A stretch of DNA of 64,000 nt from the NCBI GenBank assembly GCA_009773555.1, contig WSXZ01000002.1:1-64000 (forward strand). The letters run 5' to 3'. This document shows, piece after piece, positions 25,720 to 34,889 of this stretch (the first letter of the stretch is position 1; each line of letters begins with the position of its first letter). Made by a program: the position numbers and the translations under genes. The notes below the pieces were generated by a model that worked only from the letters and a program-made list of their open reading frames with translations, made no database searches and had not been told where the DNA came from. This DNA is from Methylocystaceae bacterium (GTDB lineage: Bacteria > Pseudomonadota > Alphaproteobacteria > Rhizobiales > Beijerinckiaceae).

Positions 25720-26673
25720 TCAGGCGGCGGCGGAATATTTCTTTTCGAGCGCCGCGACGGCGTCGAAAATGTTGAGCGCCTTACCGTCTGCGACGAGCTT
25801 TTGCGCTTCGGCGGCGAGCAGCGCCGGCGCGGGCATCGCGCCGTCGCCGGGCTCCTTCTTCTCGCCGAGCCCGGACTTGGTCAGCGCCGGAGACTTCGCC
25901 GCGAGCAGCGCTTTGACGCTGTCATAGCCGGAGTCGGTCGCGCAGAGCCGCGCGTAATGATCCTTCTCCGCTGGCAGGATTTTCTTGTCCTTCAGCGCGC
26001 CTTCGATCAGCGCGTCGACGCGCGCCTTGCGGTTGGCGTCTTCGATGTCCTTGAGCTTCGTCTCGGACGCGGAGAGTTTGGAGACAGCCTCGTCATGGAC
26101 CGCCTTCGGCACGAAGCCGGCGTTGAGCGCGGTAAGCAGCGCGGCTTCATTCGCGCCGGCGGTCACGCCGAGCGCGGCGGCAAGTTTTTCCATTTTCGAC
26201 TCCTGGGAAGATGCGGCGGCGAGCGCCTTCTGGCCGCCGAGGGCGGGCGCCGTGACGAGCGCCACCGAGCGCAGCCAGGTCGTCACGCCTTCAGACGTGT
26301 GAAAGAAATCCGGCGAGATGAACCGATAGGCTTTGGCGGCGAGCAGCGACTTGCCTTCGGCGAGCCATTCAACTCTGCCCTGCAGCGCGCCGCCTTCGAC
26401 GCGCAGCTCATTGATCCAGCCGACCGCGTCGGCGCGCGCGCCGGTCCTCGCCGCATGATGCGTTGAATGATTGACGTCGATCGGCACGGCGACGCCATCC
26501 GCCTTGAAGCGCGCAATCAGCGCCGCAGCGTCTACATCGTAGGTTCTCCCATCGCGGGTATCGATCCGGCCGACCTGCGGAAAAATCGCGATCCACTCCG
26601 GCGGCGCTTCGCCGGTGGGAAGAGCGGCGGCGAGCGCGTGGATTGCGAAATCGGCTTGCGGAGCGTTCTGCAT
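25720..26673 (-). CDS. Mu gpI-like prohead protease with scaffold region
   Basis: A 317-residue protein. The N-terminal half matches the Mu I protease family: EWIAIFPQVGRIDTRDGRTY, then VPIDVNHSTHHAARTGARAD, AVGWINELRV and RFISPDFFHT. The C-terminal half from about residue 160 is helical and Lys/Ala-rich, as expected of the scaffold part that is released by self-cleavage. It precedes the capsid genes. Confidence 0.9.
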   Translation of the reverse strand: MQNAPQADFAIHALAAALPTGEAPPEWIAIFPQVGRIDTRDGRTYDVDAAALIARFKADGVAVPIDVNHSTHHAARTGARADAVGWINELRVEGGALQGRVEWLAEGKSLLAAKAYRFISPDFFHTSEGVTTWLRSVALVTAPALGGQKALAAASSQESKMEKLAAALGVTAGANEAALLTALNAGFVPKAVHDEAVSKLSASETKLKDIEDANRKARVDALIEGALKDKKILPAEKDHYARLCATDSGYDSVKALLAAKSPALTKSGLGEKKEPGDGAMPAPALLAAEAQKLVADGKALNIFDAVAALEKKYSAAA

Positions 26674-27038
26674 GCGCGCACACTGCGCTTGCGCGTCGGG
26701 CCGCTTGGCTACGAAGATTTTCTGGTCACGCGACGCGCCGAACCCGCGAAGCGATTTTTGCCCTCAGCGGCGTGAAATGAACGCCGAGGCCCGCCGGGCC
26801 CAATCCCTTCCCCCTAAAATCGACGTTAAAGGCCCATTGAACGCCGTGGGCGCGTTTTTCGAAACCGCGCGGAGCAACGCAGCGGATTTTTGGACTCGGG
26901 CGCCGGCGGGCCGTTTCTGGGGGTTCTCATTTCGGGCCGTTGAAGGGGCGCGGCGATCGGCCTATATCGGAGGTCGTGACGGCGCAAAATCCGAGCAGCC
27001 GGCCGCCTCTAGGCCGCGGAGGGGTGTCGTCCTCCCCG
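26674..27038. other. 365-base gap between head morphogenesis and protease genes
   Basis: No gene is clear here. On the minus strand a 34-codon frame (MRTPRNGPPAPESKNPL at its start) has no ribosome site and looks accidental. The stretch is GC-rich with several short G/C runs. A promoter or processing site for the capsid genes may lie here, but no motif is convincing. Confidence 0.5.
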
Positions 27039-28253
27039 TCACGCTTCTCCCGCCTTCGTTTTGCCAATCCGCTCCTGTTTGCGGCGGAGCCGCCCAATTT
27101 CGTGCGAGTTGGTTCGCAGGAACGTTTGCACGCGCAAGAAGCGCTGCGCCGATCGTTTGAGGACGAGCTTCCACCACGCGCCTTCGATCTCAGCGACGAG
27201 AGTCCGAAAATCCTCTCCCCGATCCTCGTCGATGATTTCGCCACCGTCGACTATCTGCTGCACGAGCCGGAAGCTGTCAGGATCGACATGCTCGTGCTTT
27301 TTGACCTTGCGAGACATCGTGGCGTTGAACGCGACAATGAGGCGCGACTTCGCGCGCATGTCCTCAAGAAAGCGTCCAGCCGTCGCAACGGGCAAGGCCA
27401 ATGGCTCTCCGATTCCCATGAGGAGTTTCGGCGCGGGCGAATTGACGATCTCGGCGATACGGGAGCGCGCTGCTTCTTCGCCGGCCGCCTCCAGCCGCGC
27501 GCTGACATTGTCGACGAGCGTCTTGGCGCGCGACAATCCGGGATTGGTTCCCCAGCCGGGATCGATGCCGACGGGCACATATGTGACCTCGCCAGTGCGG
27601 CGGTTGATGAAAGGCCTCGTCTCGATCGTGGGCGGCTCTAACAGATAGTCTCCCGTCGCCGCCAGCCGCTCGTATTCAAAGCGGGTGATTTGGCGCACGC
27701 TGCATTTGCAGCCCCAGCCGTTGGGCGGGAAATGGGTCGACCAGAAGGGATCGTCGACCAGCAGCATAATTCCGACGAAAGCGAGATGCTGCTCGCGCGG
27801 ATTGGCGCTCGCAGTCCTCACATAAAGGAGATAGGGGAGACCCGCCTTCGTCCGCTGGATGCGTTCCCACTGGCCGGCGGCGCGGGCCGTGCGCACGTTC
27901 GACCAGAAAATATTTTCGAGCCGCGCCGGCCGTGAGAAGTCGACGATCTTGCTTTTCCATTTGCCCGTCGGATCGTCGACCTTGCGCTTGCCATACCAGC
28001 CGAGCGCCTGCAGCTCTGGAATGAGCTTTCCGCGCCAGCTCTCGAACCCCTCGCCCTTGTCGATCGCGCGCTGAATGCTGGTCTTGAAGAGCGTCAGCAA
28101 TTCAAGGTCGACCGCCTTGGCGACGGTGAAGGCGTAAGCATGCTCCTGGCCCCAGACATCCTGCCAGGAGAACGCCGGCTTGAGGCTCTTCTCTTCGAAA
28201 TAGCGGGTGATTTCGGGCGGCGTCTGGAACCCGCGCGTCGCCGGCTTCATCAA
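27039..28253 (-). CDS. phage head morphogenesis protein (Mu gp30/F-like)
   Basis: A 404-residue minor head protein. The N-terminal half carries TPPEITRYFEEKSLKPAFSW and WQDVWGQEHAYAF. The SPP1 gp7-like domain follows: ARLENIFWSNVRTARAAGQW, ASANPREQHLAF and the conserved HFPPNGWGCKCSVRQI. It assists DNA packaging and head assembly beside the portal. The start overlaps the portal stop. Confidence 0.92.
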   Translation of the reverse strand: MMKPATRGFQTPPEITRYFEEKSLKPAFSWQDVWGQEHAYAFTVAKAVDLELLTLFKTSIQRAIDKGEGFESWRGKLIPELQALGWYGKRKVDDPTGKWKSKIVDFSRPARLENIFWSNVRTARAAGQWERIQRTKAGLPYLLYVRTASANPREQHLAFVGIMLLVDDPFWSTHFPPNGWGCKCSVRQITRFEYERLAATGDYLLEPPTIETRPFINRRTGEVTYVPVGIDPGWGTNPGLSRAKTLVDNVSARLEAAGEEAARSRIAEIVNSPAPKLLMGIGEPLALPVATAGRFLEDMRAKSRLIVAFNATMSRKVKKHEHVDPDSFRLVQQIVDGGEIIDEDRGEDFRTLVAEIEGAWWKLVLKRSAQRFLRVQTFLRTNSHEIGRLRRKQERIGKTKAGEA

Positions 28254-29935
28254 TCCCTCACGTCGCCCAGGCCGCGCGACTTGGCGGTTGCGCGCGCCAC
28301 CGCCTCTTGGAGCGGCGCGGAGTCGATTCCCGCCTTTTCGATATTGGCGAGCGCCTCTTCATAGTTCTCGGCCCTGCCGACAGCGGCGAGCAGACCGGCG
28401 AGCAGCGGATCGCGGATCTCACGCCAGTCGGTAAGCGCCTCGTCGACGAGCGTGTCAGTGTCGTCGAGAGCCGTGATCGCCTGAGTTGGATCATCAGCGG
28501 CAAGCCGCGTGCCGTGAATCTCGCCGCAGCTCGGGCAGCGCGTCCCAAGCGCCGCGAGCTGCTCGGCCGCGACCTTCTTGCCTGTAGCGTCCTTCTTTTT
28601 GGCGCCCTTTTCCGACTGCCGATCGCCGACTGCCGATTGCCGCTTCTCCGCTTCCTCCTGGCTCGCGTCAGCTTGCGCGGCAGGCGCGCCGAGCAGCTCC
28701 TCGTCCTCGTCCGGCTCGGGAATGGAGGCGCGCTTGCGCACATAGCTCTGGCTTACTTTGAGGCCAAGCGGTACGGCTTGCCCGAGAAACGCGCCAAGTG
28801 CTGCGAGATCCTCGTTCTCGGCGAGTTCCATCTGGACCGTCGGATAAATATCCTGCGGGCCGAAATTCATGGCGACGGCCGGGCGGATCAGATCGCGATT
28901 CACCGTCGCCGAGTTCTGTCGCGCGTCGAAGCGCACGATGTCCATGCGGACATTCTCCTGCACCTTCGCCTGCGCGAGCGAGCCGCCGCTCTTGGAGACT
29001 TCGGCGGTCATCGTCTGACCGAGAATGATCAGAGAGACTTTCCCGTCGAGATAGCTGATGAAATTGCCGAAGACGGCCTCGCCGCGATTGCCGTTGGTCT
29101 CCTGAAAGTCGATCTCCATGCCCTGCGGAATGATGGCGGCGGCGTCATTGGCGATGGCGCGAACGGCGCGCAGCAGCGTCGCCTTGTCCTCGTTGGTCGC
29201 GCTCGAATGAAATTTGCCGATGCGGAAGGGAATGCCGTAGATCTCGCAGAAGGCCGCCCAATCCTGCAGGGCGAAGGTCTGCATGACGAAAGCCCAGGCG
29301 GCCGAGCGCGCGACGCCGCGCCGCACCGGCGATCCGGCGCGCAGATAGGGCTCATGCTTCATGAAATAGGGCGCCTCGATCCTGGGGCCGGGCAGTCCTG
29401 AGTCGTCGAGGAGGCAGAGATCGCGCAAGCCCACTTCGTCGTAGCGGAAATAGCGCGGGTCGCGATGCTGATAGACGACCGGCCGCAGCGCGCCTCCTTC
29501 GTATTCCCAGATCGGCTCGACGACCGAATAGCCCTTGCCGACGCCATCCTGGAGCGAAGCGACCATGTCGGGGAACATCGGATCGGCGATCAGGCTCTCG
29601 ACGAAATCGACAGCCTTCGGATTGACGCCCTTGGGCGCCGAGACGGAGATCGTCACGCCGTCGAGCGCCAGGCGGCGCGTCTGCAGCTGCGAGGCGTAAT
29701 GGAGGTAGCGCTCCTCCATGTCGATCGCGAGCGTCAGATAGGGCTTGGCGAGGCCCATATTCGCGCCCCTCATGATCTCGCCGAGCCTCGCCGGCGTTAG
29801 TCCCGAGGCTTCCGAATAATGGATGAGGGCGCGCGCGCCATAGCGCTCGGGCGCGGCCGTCTCGCCTTTGAGCAGCGGAACCATAATAGGTTGGCCGTCC
29901 GGCCCGATAATGGACGAGCGGCGGGTCTCTACCAT
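28250..29935 (-). CDS. portal protein (Mu gp29-like, DUF935)
   Basis: A 561-residue portal. Conserved pieces are YSEASGLTPARLGEIMRGAN, QDGVGKGYSVVEPIWEYEGG and ALQDWAAFCEIYGIPFRIGK, all typical of DUF935 portals. Residues around 420-450 are a low-complexity Lys/Gln/Ala tract coded by short tandem GACTGCCGAT repeats (near 28615-28645). It forms the ring through which DNA enters the head. The start overlaps the terminase stop by 7 bases. Confidence 0.93.
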   Translation of the reverse strand: MVETRRSSIIGPDGQPIMVPLLKGETAAPERYGARALIHYSEASGLTPARLGEIMRGANMGLAKPYLTLAIDMEERYLHYASQLQTRRLALDGVTISVSAPKGVNPKAVDFVESLIADPMFPDMVASLQDGVGKGYSVVEPIWEYEGGALRPVVYQHRDPRYFRYDEVGLRDLCLLDDSGLPGPRIEAPYFMKHEPYLRAGSPVRRGVARSAAWAFVMQTFALQDWAAFCEIYGIPFRIGKFHSSATNEDKATLLRAVRAIANDAAAIIPQGMEIDFQETNGNRGEAVFGNFISYLDGKVSLIILGQTMTAEVSKSGGSLAQAKVQENVRMDIVRFDARQNSATVNRDLIRPAVAMNFGPQDIYPTVQMELAENEDLAALGAFLGQAVPLGLKVSQSYVRKRASIPEPDEDEELLGAPAAQADASQEEAEKRQSAVGDRQSEKGAKKKDATGKKVAAEQLAALGTRCPSCGEIHGTRLAADDPTQAITALDDTDTLVDEALTDWREIRDPLLAGLLAAVGRAENYEEALANIEKAGIDSAPLQEAVARATAKSRGLGDVRD

Positions 29936-31554
29936 ATCGATCGCTCCGCGCTTTGGTTTTCAGGAAACAGCCAATCGCCGGGCTGCTCGCTGCCGACCCG
30001 CGGCGCCGGCGTATAGCCATATTCGACAGGACCGAGCGTTGAAGCGTGCCACATCAGCACGCCGGCGATCGCCGTGTCGCCGTGACGCTCGAAGCCGTCC
30101 GCGCCCTTGTAGCGCATGTCGTCGGGCACCTTGATGATCCCCTTGACATAAGCGAGCGCCTGATGGTCGCGCAGCACGTCCTCATGGCGCGGCAACACCA
30201 TCGTGCGATCGGCGAAGGCCTCGATATAGGGCGGCGAGTTCACGCGATACCATTCGACCGTGAATTTCACTTCGAGCGCGCGCTCACCCCAGCGCTGAAC
30301 GGCTTTTTCGGCGAGATAGGCGCCATTGCCGGTGGCGTCGAGCGCCGCGCCGGAAAAGCGCGGCAGGCCGTCGCCGACATAGTAGAGCACGTCGCGCTGC
30401 TGATCGAAGGGGACATTGCGCATCTCGACGATGAATTGCGTCCGCCGCGTGAGCATGGCGTCCGTCGCAGCGACGAGAATGTCGGATGCGTCGCCTTTGC
30501 GCGCGAAGTCCTGGCCGAGATAATGCGGCCGGCGCGGATCGAGGGCGCCGAGGAGCGGTTTCAGCTCGCGCTCGCAAAACGCCTTGCACTCGGCCTTACG
30601 GACATGTTCGGGATAATTCTTGAAGGCGTCGGGCAGCGACCAGCGCACGATCGGAATCCCGCCCTCCATGCAGGCTTCGATCTGCACGCGCGTGAGCGCC
30701 GCGCCTTCCGCCTCCGACGGAATGGCGTCGAGTTCCTGCTCCATGGCGCTCGTGCGCGGTCCATAGGAGCTGCGGATTTTTTCTTCCCATTCGACTTCAG
30801 CTTCGGCCGACCAGGTCTTGCCGGTGATGAGGCAGACCCGTCTGAACAGGCCGTTCTCCACGGCCTTTTTGAAGGGGATAAAATGGACCTTGAACGGGGT
30901 CTTTCCGGCCTTCGCTTCGCGGATCAGCTCGTTGAAGGGATTGAGCACGCCATTATGGGTGCTGATGACCCTGATCTTGCCGCCCCAGATTAGGAGGGCG
31001 TTCACCGCGTCGAGCACGGCGCGCACGTCCTTGTGAAAGGCAGCCTCGTCGATAACGACGACGCCCTGCAGCCCGCGAATGTTTTCGGGGCGCGACGACA
31101 GCGCTTCGACGCGGCAGCCCGAGGAAAAACGGATGCGATAGGCCGAAATGAATTTTGAAGAGCCGTCCTCGCGCTCGTCTTCGAACATGAAGTCTTCGAT
31201 CCGCGCCAGCTCACCGGCGACGATCCTGGCGAAATGCGCCACATAGCCGATGAATTCGCGGCCCTTGTCCTTGGTGTCGCCGATATAGAAGACGTTCTGG
31301 CCGCCTTCGCTTTTCTTTTTCGCGGCGATCAGGGTGTCGTCGAGCGCCTCGGCGTAAGTGACGCCGGTGCGACGCCCTTTCTCGGCGGCCTTCAGGTCGC
31401 TCTCGTCTTCGATCCAGTCGAGCTGGTGCGCCATCAGCACGCCAGCAGCGAGCGGATCGTGATCTTCAGGGATCTCCGCGCCGCGCGGGAGCTCCTCCGG
31501 GAGGCTCGCCGGATCGCGAGGGAGAATGGGCGCCATGCCCGTTCCTTCGCTCAT
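29929..31554 (-). CDS. terminase large subunit (Mu gp28-like)
   Basis: A 541-residue packaging ATPase/nuclease. The ATPase part has a Walker A-like EKGRRTGVTYAEA (about 60-72) and Walker B VVVIDEAAFHKD (about 164-175); the nuclease part begins with YLGQDFARKGDASDILVAAT (about 345-364). It cuts and pumps phage DNA into the head. ATGA overlap with the small subunit upstream. Confidence 0.93.
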   Translation of the reverse strand: MSEGTGMAPILPRDPASLPEELPRGAEIPEDHDPLAAGVLMAHQLDWIEDESDLKAAEKGRRTGVTYAEALDDTLIAAKKKSEGGQNVFYIGDTKDKGREFIGYVAHFARIVAGELARIEDFMFEDEREDGSSKFISAYRIRFSSGCRVEALSSRPENIRGLQGVVVIDEAAFHKDVRAVLDAVNALLIWGGKIRVISTHNGVLNPFNELIREAKAGKTPFKVHFIPFKKAVENGLFRRVCLITGKTWSAEAEVEWEEKIRSSYGPRTSAMEQELDAIPSEAEGAALTRVQIEACMEGGIPIVRWSLPDAFKNYPEHVRKAECKAFCERELKPLLGALDPRRPHYLGQDFARKGDASDILVAATDAMLTRRTQFIVEMRNVPFDQQRDVLYYVGDGLPRFSGAALDATGNGAYLAEKAVQRWGERALEVKFTVEWYRVNSPPYIEAFADRTMVLPRHEDVLRDHQALAYVKGIIKVPDDMRYKGADGFERHGDTAIAGVLMWHASTLGPVEYGYTPAPRVGSEQPGDWLFPENQSAERSIW

Positions 31555-32129
31555 GTGCGCACTCCCAGCACGTCCCGACGGATCTTCGCGACCTGGTCGG
31601 CCGAGAGACCCGCTTCGCGCGCGACCTCGGCGACGGCGTCGGCCGCCTTTTCGGTCTTCGTCGCCAGATCCTTTTCGGCCTTCGTCTTGCGGTCGTGCGA
31701 GAGCTTCTGCGCGGTGACGACGGCGAGGAAGCCGCGCGAGAGCTTCATCGCCTCGTCGGCCGACAGTCCAGCGCCCTCGGCCTCGCTGATGATCTCGCCG
31801 ATGAGCGCCTTGATGAACTCGGCCAGCGCGATATTGCCTTCGTCGATCTTCTCTGGAGTCAGATGCGGCGCGAGGCCGGAAAAAATGTCGCGTTGCATCT
31901 GCAGGCGCTGGCTAGCGCGATGAGCGGCGACGCTCGCGCGATTGAAAGCGCTCTTGCTGATGATGTAATCGGCGAGTCCCTTGTCGACGAGGCGGCCGTT
32001 CAGTTCGTCAAGGATTTCTTTTTGGGACCGCTCGCGCTTGTTCAGCTCCGAGAAGGCCCAGCGGATGTCTTCCTGTCCCTCTTCGGGAACGAGATCGAGA
32101 GAAGAAAGCCGACCGCGCGCGGGGGCCAT
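31551..32129 (-). CDS. terminase small subunit (Mu gp27-like, DUF3486)
   Basis: A 192-residue helical protein starting MAPARGRLSSLDLVPEEGQE, followed by LNKRERSQKEILDELNGRL, the DUF3486 pattern. It is expected to recognise the phage DNA end and guide the large subunit. The C-terminal third is a charged helix. It follows the Mu gp25-gp26-gp27-gp28 order exactly. Confidence 0.9.
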   Translation of the reverse strand: MAPARGRLSSLDLVPEEGQEDIRWAFSELNKRERSQKEILDELNGRLVDKGLADYIISKSAFNRASVAAHRASQRLQMQRDIFSGLAPHLTPEKIDEGNIALAEFIKALIGEIISEAEGAGLSADEAMKLSRGFLAVVTAQKLSHDRKTKAEKDLATKTEKAADAVAEVAREAGLSADQVAKIRRDVLGVRT

Positions 32130-32130
32130 G

Positions 32131-32430
32131 TCAGGCCTCCGGGCCCGGCCGCTTCACGCCTTCGATGCGGATGCGGCGCTCGACATGGTCGAGGCCCTTC
32201 TGGGTGATGGAGGCAATCAGCACGCTGCCGGATTCGGCGAGCGTCACAGCCCCCACCATTTCCAGGTAGCGCAGCTCGTCGTGGACGAATGCGCGCGGCC
32301 GGTTGATCGCCCAGCGGACCTCCAAATCCTCGCGCAGCGCCTCGGAGTTCCAGCGGCCGTCCGGCTGTTCGGCGAGATCGCGCAGCATAATCAGGCGCGC
32401 ATGTTCGCGAATGACGTCGCCCATGCTCAT
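32131..32430 (-). CDS. Mu gp26-like small protein (winged-helix type)
   Basis: A 99-residue protein with a compact winged-helix pattern: IREHARLIMLRDLAEQPDGR, then NRPRAFVHDELRYLEMVGAV. This is the family found just before gp27/gp28 in Mu-like phages. A role in packaging is likely but not proven. Confidence 0.85.
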   Translation of the reverse strand: MSMGDVIREHARLIMLRDLAEQPDGRWNSEALREDLEVRWAINRPRAFVHDELRYLEMVGAVTLAESGSVLIASITQKGLDHVERRIRIEGVKRPGPEA

Positions 32431-32828
32431 CGGCGCATCTCCCGCTCGCGGTCTTCACGCTCGGCAAGGCGGTCCTGGGCGCGTTCGTTCTGCTGGATGA
32501 CGGTGTCGATCTTGTCGGCCAGCGCCTCGAATCGCGCCTTGATCACGGAGGCGATCTCGGTGATCTTCACGTCGACCGCGTGGAACTCGATGCGCGTCGG
32601 CAGATGCTTGATCTCCACCTGCACGGCGGACACATCCGATTCGAGCTTGTCGATCCGTTCAAACTGCCGCGCGTCGTCGTCGCGCAGATCCCGGACAGCT
32701 TCGTTGACGCTCAGCTTCAATTCGTCGAACGCCTTTTGATCGCGCCTTGTCAGCGCTCCCCACACTGCGATGACGATCGCCGCCGCCGTTCCCGCCCATT
32801 GGCCCGCCGTGCCCCATTCGAACGTCAC
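32427..32828 (-). CDS. Mu gp25-like membrane protein (DUF2730)
   Basis: A 133-residue protein with one N-terminal membrane segment (GQWAGTAAAIVIAVWGAL) and a long coiled coil (about 30-130), the DUF2730 form. I chose GTG at 32826-32828, which overlaps the previous stop (GTGA) and follows GGGAGG by 5 bases; TTG one codon earlier is possible. It bridges lysis and packaging genes. Confidence 0.85.
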   Translation of the reverse strand: MTFEWGTAGQWAGTAAAIVIAVWGALTRRDQKAFDELKLSVNEAVRDLRDDDARQFERIDKLESDVSAVQVEIKHLPTRIEFHAVDVKITEIASVIKARFEALADKIDTVIQQNERAQDRLAEREDREREMRR

Positions 32829-32935
32829 CAAAACCTCCCAGAGAACAGAAACGTCAAGAAAGTGATCCAGACCGGCGAGAGGCCGATCGCGGCGACGAGC
32901 GCCATGCCGAGCGCGTCGCGCGTTTCATGTCGCAT
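32825..32935 (-). CDS. 36-residue single-span membrane protein
   Basis: Reads MRHETRDALGMALVAAIGLS and goes on to PVWITFLTFLFSGRFW. GAGGAGG lies 7 bases before the ATG and both ends overlap neighbours (ATG within the stop region of the 42-residue gene, GTGA with gp25). One membrane span is clear. Position suggests a holin-like or spanin-related lysis component. Confidence 0.7.
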   Translation of the reverse strand: MRHETRDALGMALVAAIGLSPVWITFLTFLFSGRFW

Positions 32936-33053
32936 CGCGTTGCCTCCTCAGCTTCCAAACGGTCGCCGCGAAGACGATGAGCAGCAGGGCGAAGCGAACA
33001 AGCGCATGGACGCCGTTGACGTCCGGCTGGCCGGAGACGAAGAATTCCTTCAC
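32925..33053 (-). CDS. 42-residue single-span membrane protein
   Basis: GTG start; reads MKEFFVSGQPDVNGVHALVR followed by a span FALLLIVFAATVW and a basic tail. It overlaps the next small gene by 11 bases. No strong ribosome site is seen. It may be a small holin or part of the lysis set. Confidence 0.6.
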   Translation of the reverse strand: MKEFFVSGQPDVNGVHALVRFALLLIVFAATVWKLRRQRDAT

Positions 33054-33065
33054 GGCGCCGCGCCC

Positions 33066-33722
33066 CTATTCTTCATGGGATGAAGGGGCGACGACGCGGC
33101 GGCGGCTTCCTGCGCTGAATTTGCGCAGAACGTCGTTATAGAAGAGCCCATCGCTCACGAGGCGGCGGTTGGCTTCCGAGGCGACGGCTCGGTTTCGAAG
33201 GCCCCAGACCTTCAGAGCTGCGCAGCGGTCGGACTTGGCAAGGGCACTGGCTTGCCGAAGTTCTTTGGCGGATCGGGTAGGGTCGGAGCCGCGATCTCCG
33301 GCTGCGTCGAACGCGCGCACGACGGCAATGTAATCGGGATCGAGAAACAGAGGCCGATCGCTAAAATTGGACGCGAGATCATCCTTCGCGTTTGGAGCAT
33401 GTGGTCTGTCCTTTGTCGGCAGGCTGGAGATGAAATCCTTTTGCGCTTGCGCCGCCCTGGCATCCTCCTCGACGCGCACGGTGGCGTCTCTCGCGACGTC
33501 CTCGGCGGCCGTTTTCCATTCGTTGACTTGCGCCTGCACGGCGGCTTTGGCCGCCTCGCGCGCGGCCGCTTCGCGGGCGCTGCAGGCGGCGTCGTGACGC
33601 CATCCCGACCACAGCCAGGCGACGGCGAAGGCGATGAGAGCGCCGCCAACCCACGTCTCCGCGAAGCTGAAGAATTTCTCAGCAAGCGTCTTTGCTCCAG
33701 CGAGAATGGCTGCGATCGGCAT
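33066..33722 (-). CDS. inner-membrane spanin-like protein
   Basis: A 218-residue protein with one N-terminal membrane span (TWVGGALIAFAVAWLWSGW, about 23-41) followed by an Ala/Glu coiled coil (about 45-105). This is the Rz (i-spanin) layout. It lies right after the amidase and a tiny membrane protein. Its C-terminal half (IAVVRAFDAAGDRGSDPTRS) is longer than in classical Rz, and no o-spanin lipoprotein was found within it. Confidence 0.7.
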   Translation of the reverse strand: MPIAAILAGAKTLAEKFFSFAETWVGGALIAFAVAWLWSGWRHDAACSAREAAAREAAKAAVQAQVNEWKTAAEDVARDATVRVEEDARAAQAQKDFISSLPTKDRPHAPNAKDDLASNFSDRPLFLDPDYIAVVRAFDAAGDRGSDPTRSAKELRQASALAKSDRCAALKVWGLRNRAVASEANRRLVSDGLFYNDVLRKFSAGSRRRVVAPSSHEE

Positions 33723-33723
33723 G

Positions 33724-33819
33724 TCACCATTTCCAAATGAGATAGAGGGTCGTGAGAAAGGCGAGCGCCCACCAGAAGGCGCGGCGCAGCAAGGGCCGTG
33801 GATCGACGCCGCCGCACAT
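33724..33819 (-). CDS. 31-residue membrane protein between amidase and spanin-like gene
   Basis: Reads MCGGVDPRPLLRRAFWWALA, then FLTTLYLIWKW. The ATG shares one base with the amidase stop (TGATG). A single span with basic residues before it would insert in the inner membrane. A holin-like role is inferred from place. Confidence 0.6.
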   Translation of the reverse strand: MCGGVDPRPLLRRAFWWALAFLTTLYLIWKW

Positions 33820-34889
33820 CACAGCCGCCCGACGTTTGCGCCGCTGCGGCCGTCGATCACGCGTCTCTCGATGACGATGCTCGCGCCGCGCAAAGCGTAA
33901 TAGGCGGCGACCAGGATCACGACGAAGCAGAAGACGGCGAGCGCCACGATCCAGTGCGTCCCGAGCCAATGCCAGATATCGGAAAGCGCGCTCACGCTGT
34001 CCCGAGCATTGGAGACCGCAGTCGCGGTGTCGGAAATGCTCTGCGCCGTCGTTTGCGCCTGCTGCAGCGCTTCGTTTGGGTCCGACGCGACAGAGCCCGC
34101 CGTCAATCCGCCCGCGGTTAGGACCGTGGCGGCGGCGCGCTTGACGACCGTCGCCGCCTGAATCGTCTGCGATCCGTTGGCCAGCAGATCCCGCGCCGTG
34201 AGTTCCTCGCGCGGCTTCTCGACGACGCCCTTTTTCGTCGCGATGCGCACCGTCTCCTGCTCACCGTCGTCGCGCCCGAAGACGGCCGATTTGAAGGAGA
34301 GCATGTTGAAGGCTGGTCCGGGATCGCGCTTGCGCGTCGGCGCAATGTCGTAATGGCCAGCGATGTCCTTAATGCCGTAGGTCTCGAAGATGGCGCGCGC
34401 GACGGCGATCGCGGCCTCCATCTGCAGCTCGGGATAGATCTGCCAAAAGGGCGTATCTTCTCCGTTCGGATGGCGAGCTGCGGCGCAATCCTTCGGATCG
34501 ATCGTCTTGGATGGGGCGACTTCTGGGAAGAGCTTCTTGTCCGCGCGCACCTTGACGGGCCCACAGTTCACAAGCTCGACGCCGATCGAGAAACTGTTGC
34601 AGCCGCTGCGGCCCTTCCATTTCGAAGCGCCGGCGTGCCACGTCACGAGGTTGAACGGCGCGAGCTGCGTCACCGCCCCGTCGCGATCAATCACGAGATG
34701 CGCCGAGGCCTTTCTCGCTTTGCTGGTGAGGGTCGCGATCGCCGACGCGCCGGTGAAACCGGCCGTATAGTGCATCACCAGCAGAGTCGGCGATCTTAAC
34801 GAGCCAGCGGCGCCAGCATTCGGCGTGCGCGCCTGCGCGACCGGCGCGCCGTCGTGATGCAGAACGTAATTGCGAATTGAAAAGGTCAT
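33819..34889 (-). CDS. N-acetylmuramoyl-L-alanine amidase endolysin with C-terminal membrane span
   Basis: A 356-residue protein. Residues about 30-190 are an Amidase_2 domain with zinc-ligand motifs LLVMHYTAG (His40) and DIAGHYDIAPTRKRDPGPAF, and the substrate-side SIGVELVNCG. It should cut the bond between muramic acid and the peptide stem. Unusually, residues about 312-335 (WIVALAVFCFVVILVAAYYA) form a membrane span near the C-terminus, which would tether the enzyme. The start overlaps the RlpA-like gene stop (ATGA). Confidence 0.92.
   Translation of the reverse strand: MTFSIRNYVLHHDGAPVAQARTPNAGAAGSLRSPTLLVMHYTAGFTGASAIATLTSKARKASAHLVIDRDGAVTQLAPFNLVTWHAGASKWKGRSGCNSFSIGVELVNCGPVKVRADKKLFPEVAPSKTIDPKDCAAARHPNGEDTPFWQIYPELQMEAAIAVARAIFETYGIKDIAGHYDIAPTRKRDPGPAFNMLSFKSAVFGRDDGEQETVRIATKKGVVEKPREELTARDLLANGSQTIQAATVVKRAAATVLTAGGLTAGSVASDPNEALQQAQTTAQSISDTATAVSNARDSVSALSDIWHWLGTHWIVALAVFCFVVILVAAYYALRGASIVIERRVIDGRSGANVGRL

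Noticed and set aside
26927-27244. Minus-strand frame of 105 codons overlapping the head morphogenesis gene end
   Set aside because: Most of it lies over the gpF-like gene in another frame, with low-complexity Arg/Ser content and no ribosome site.
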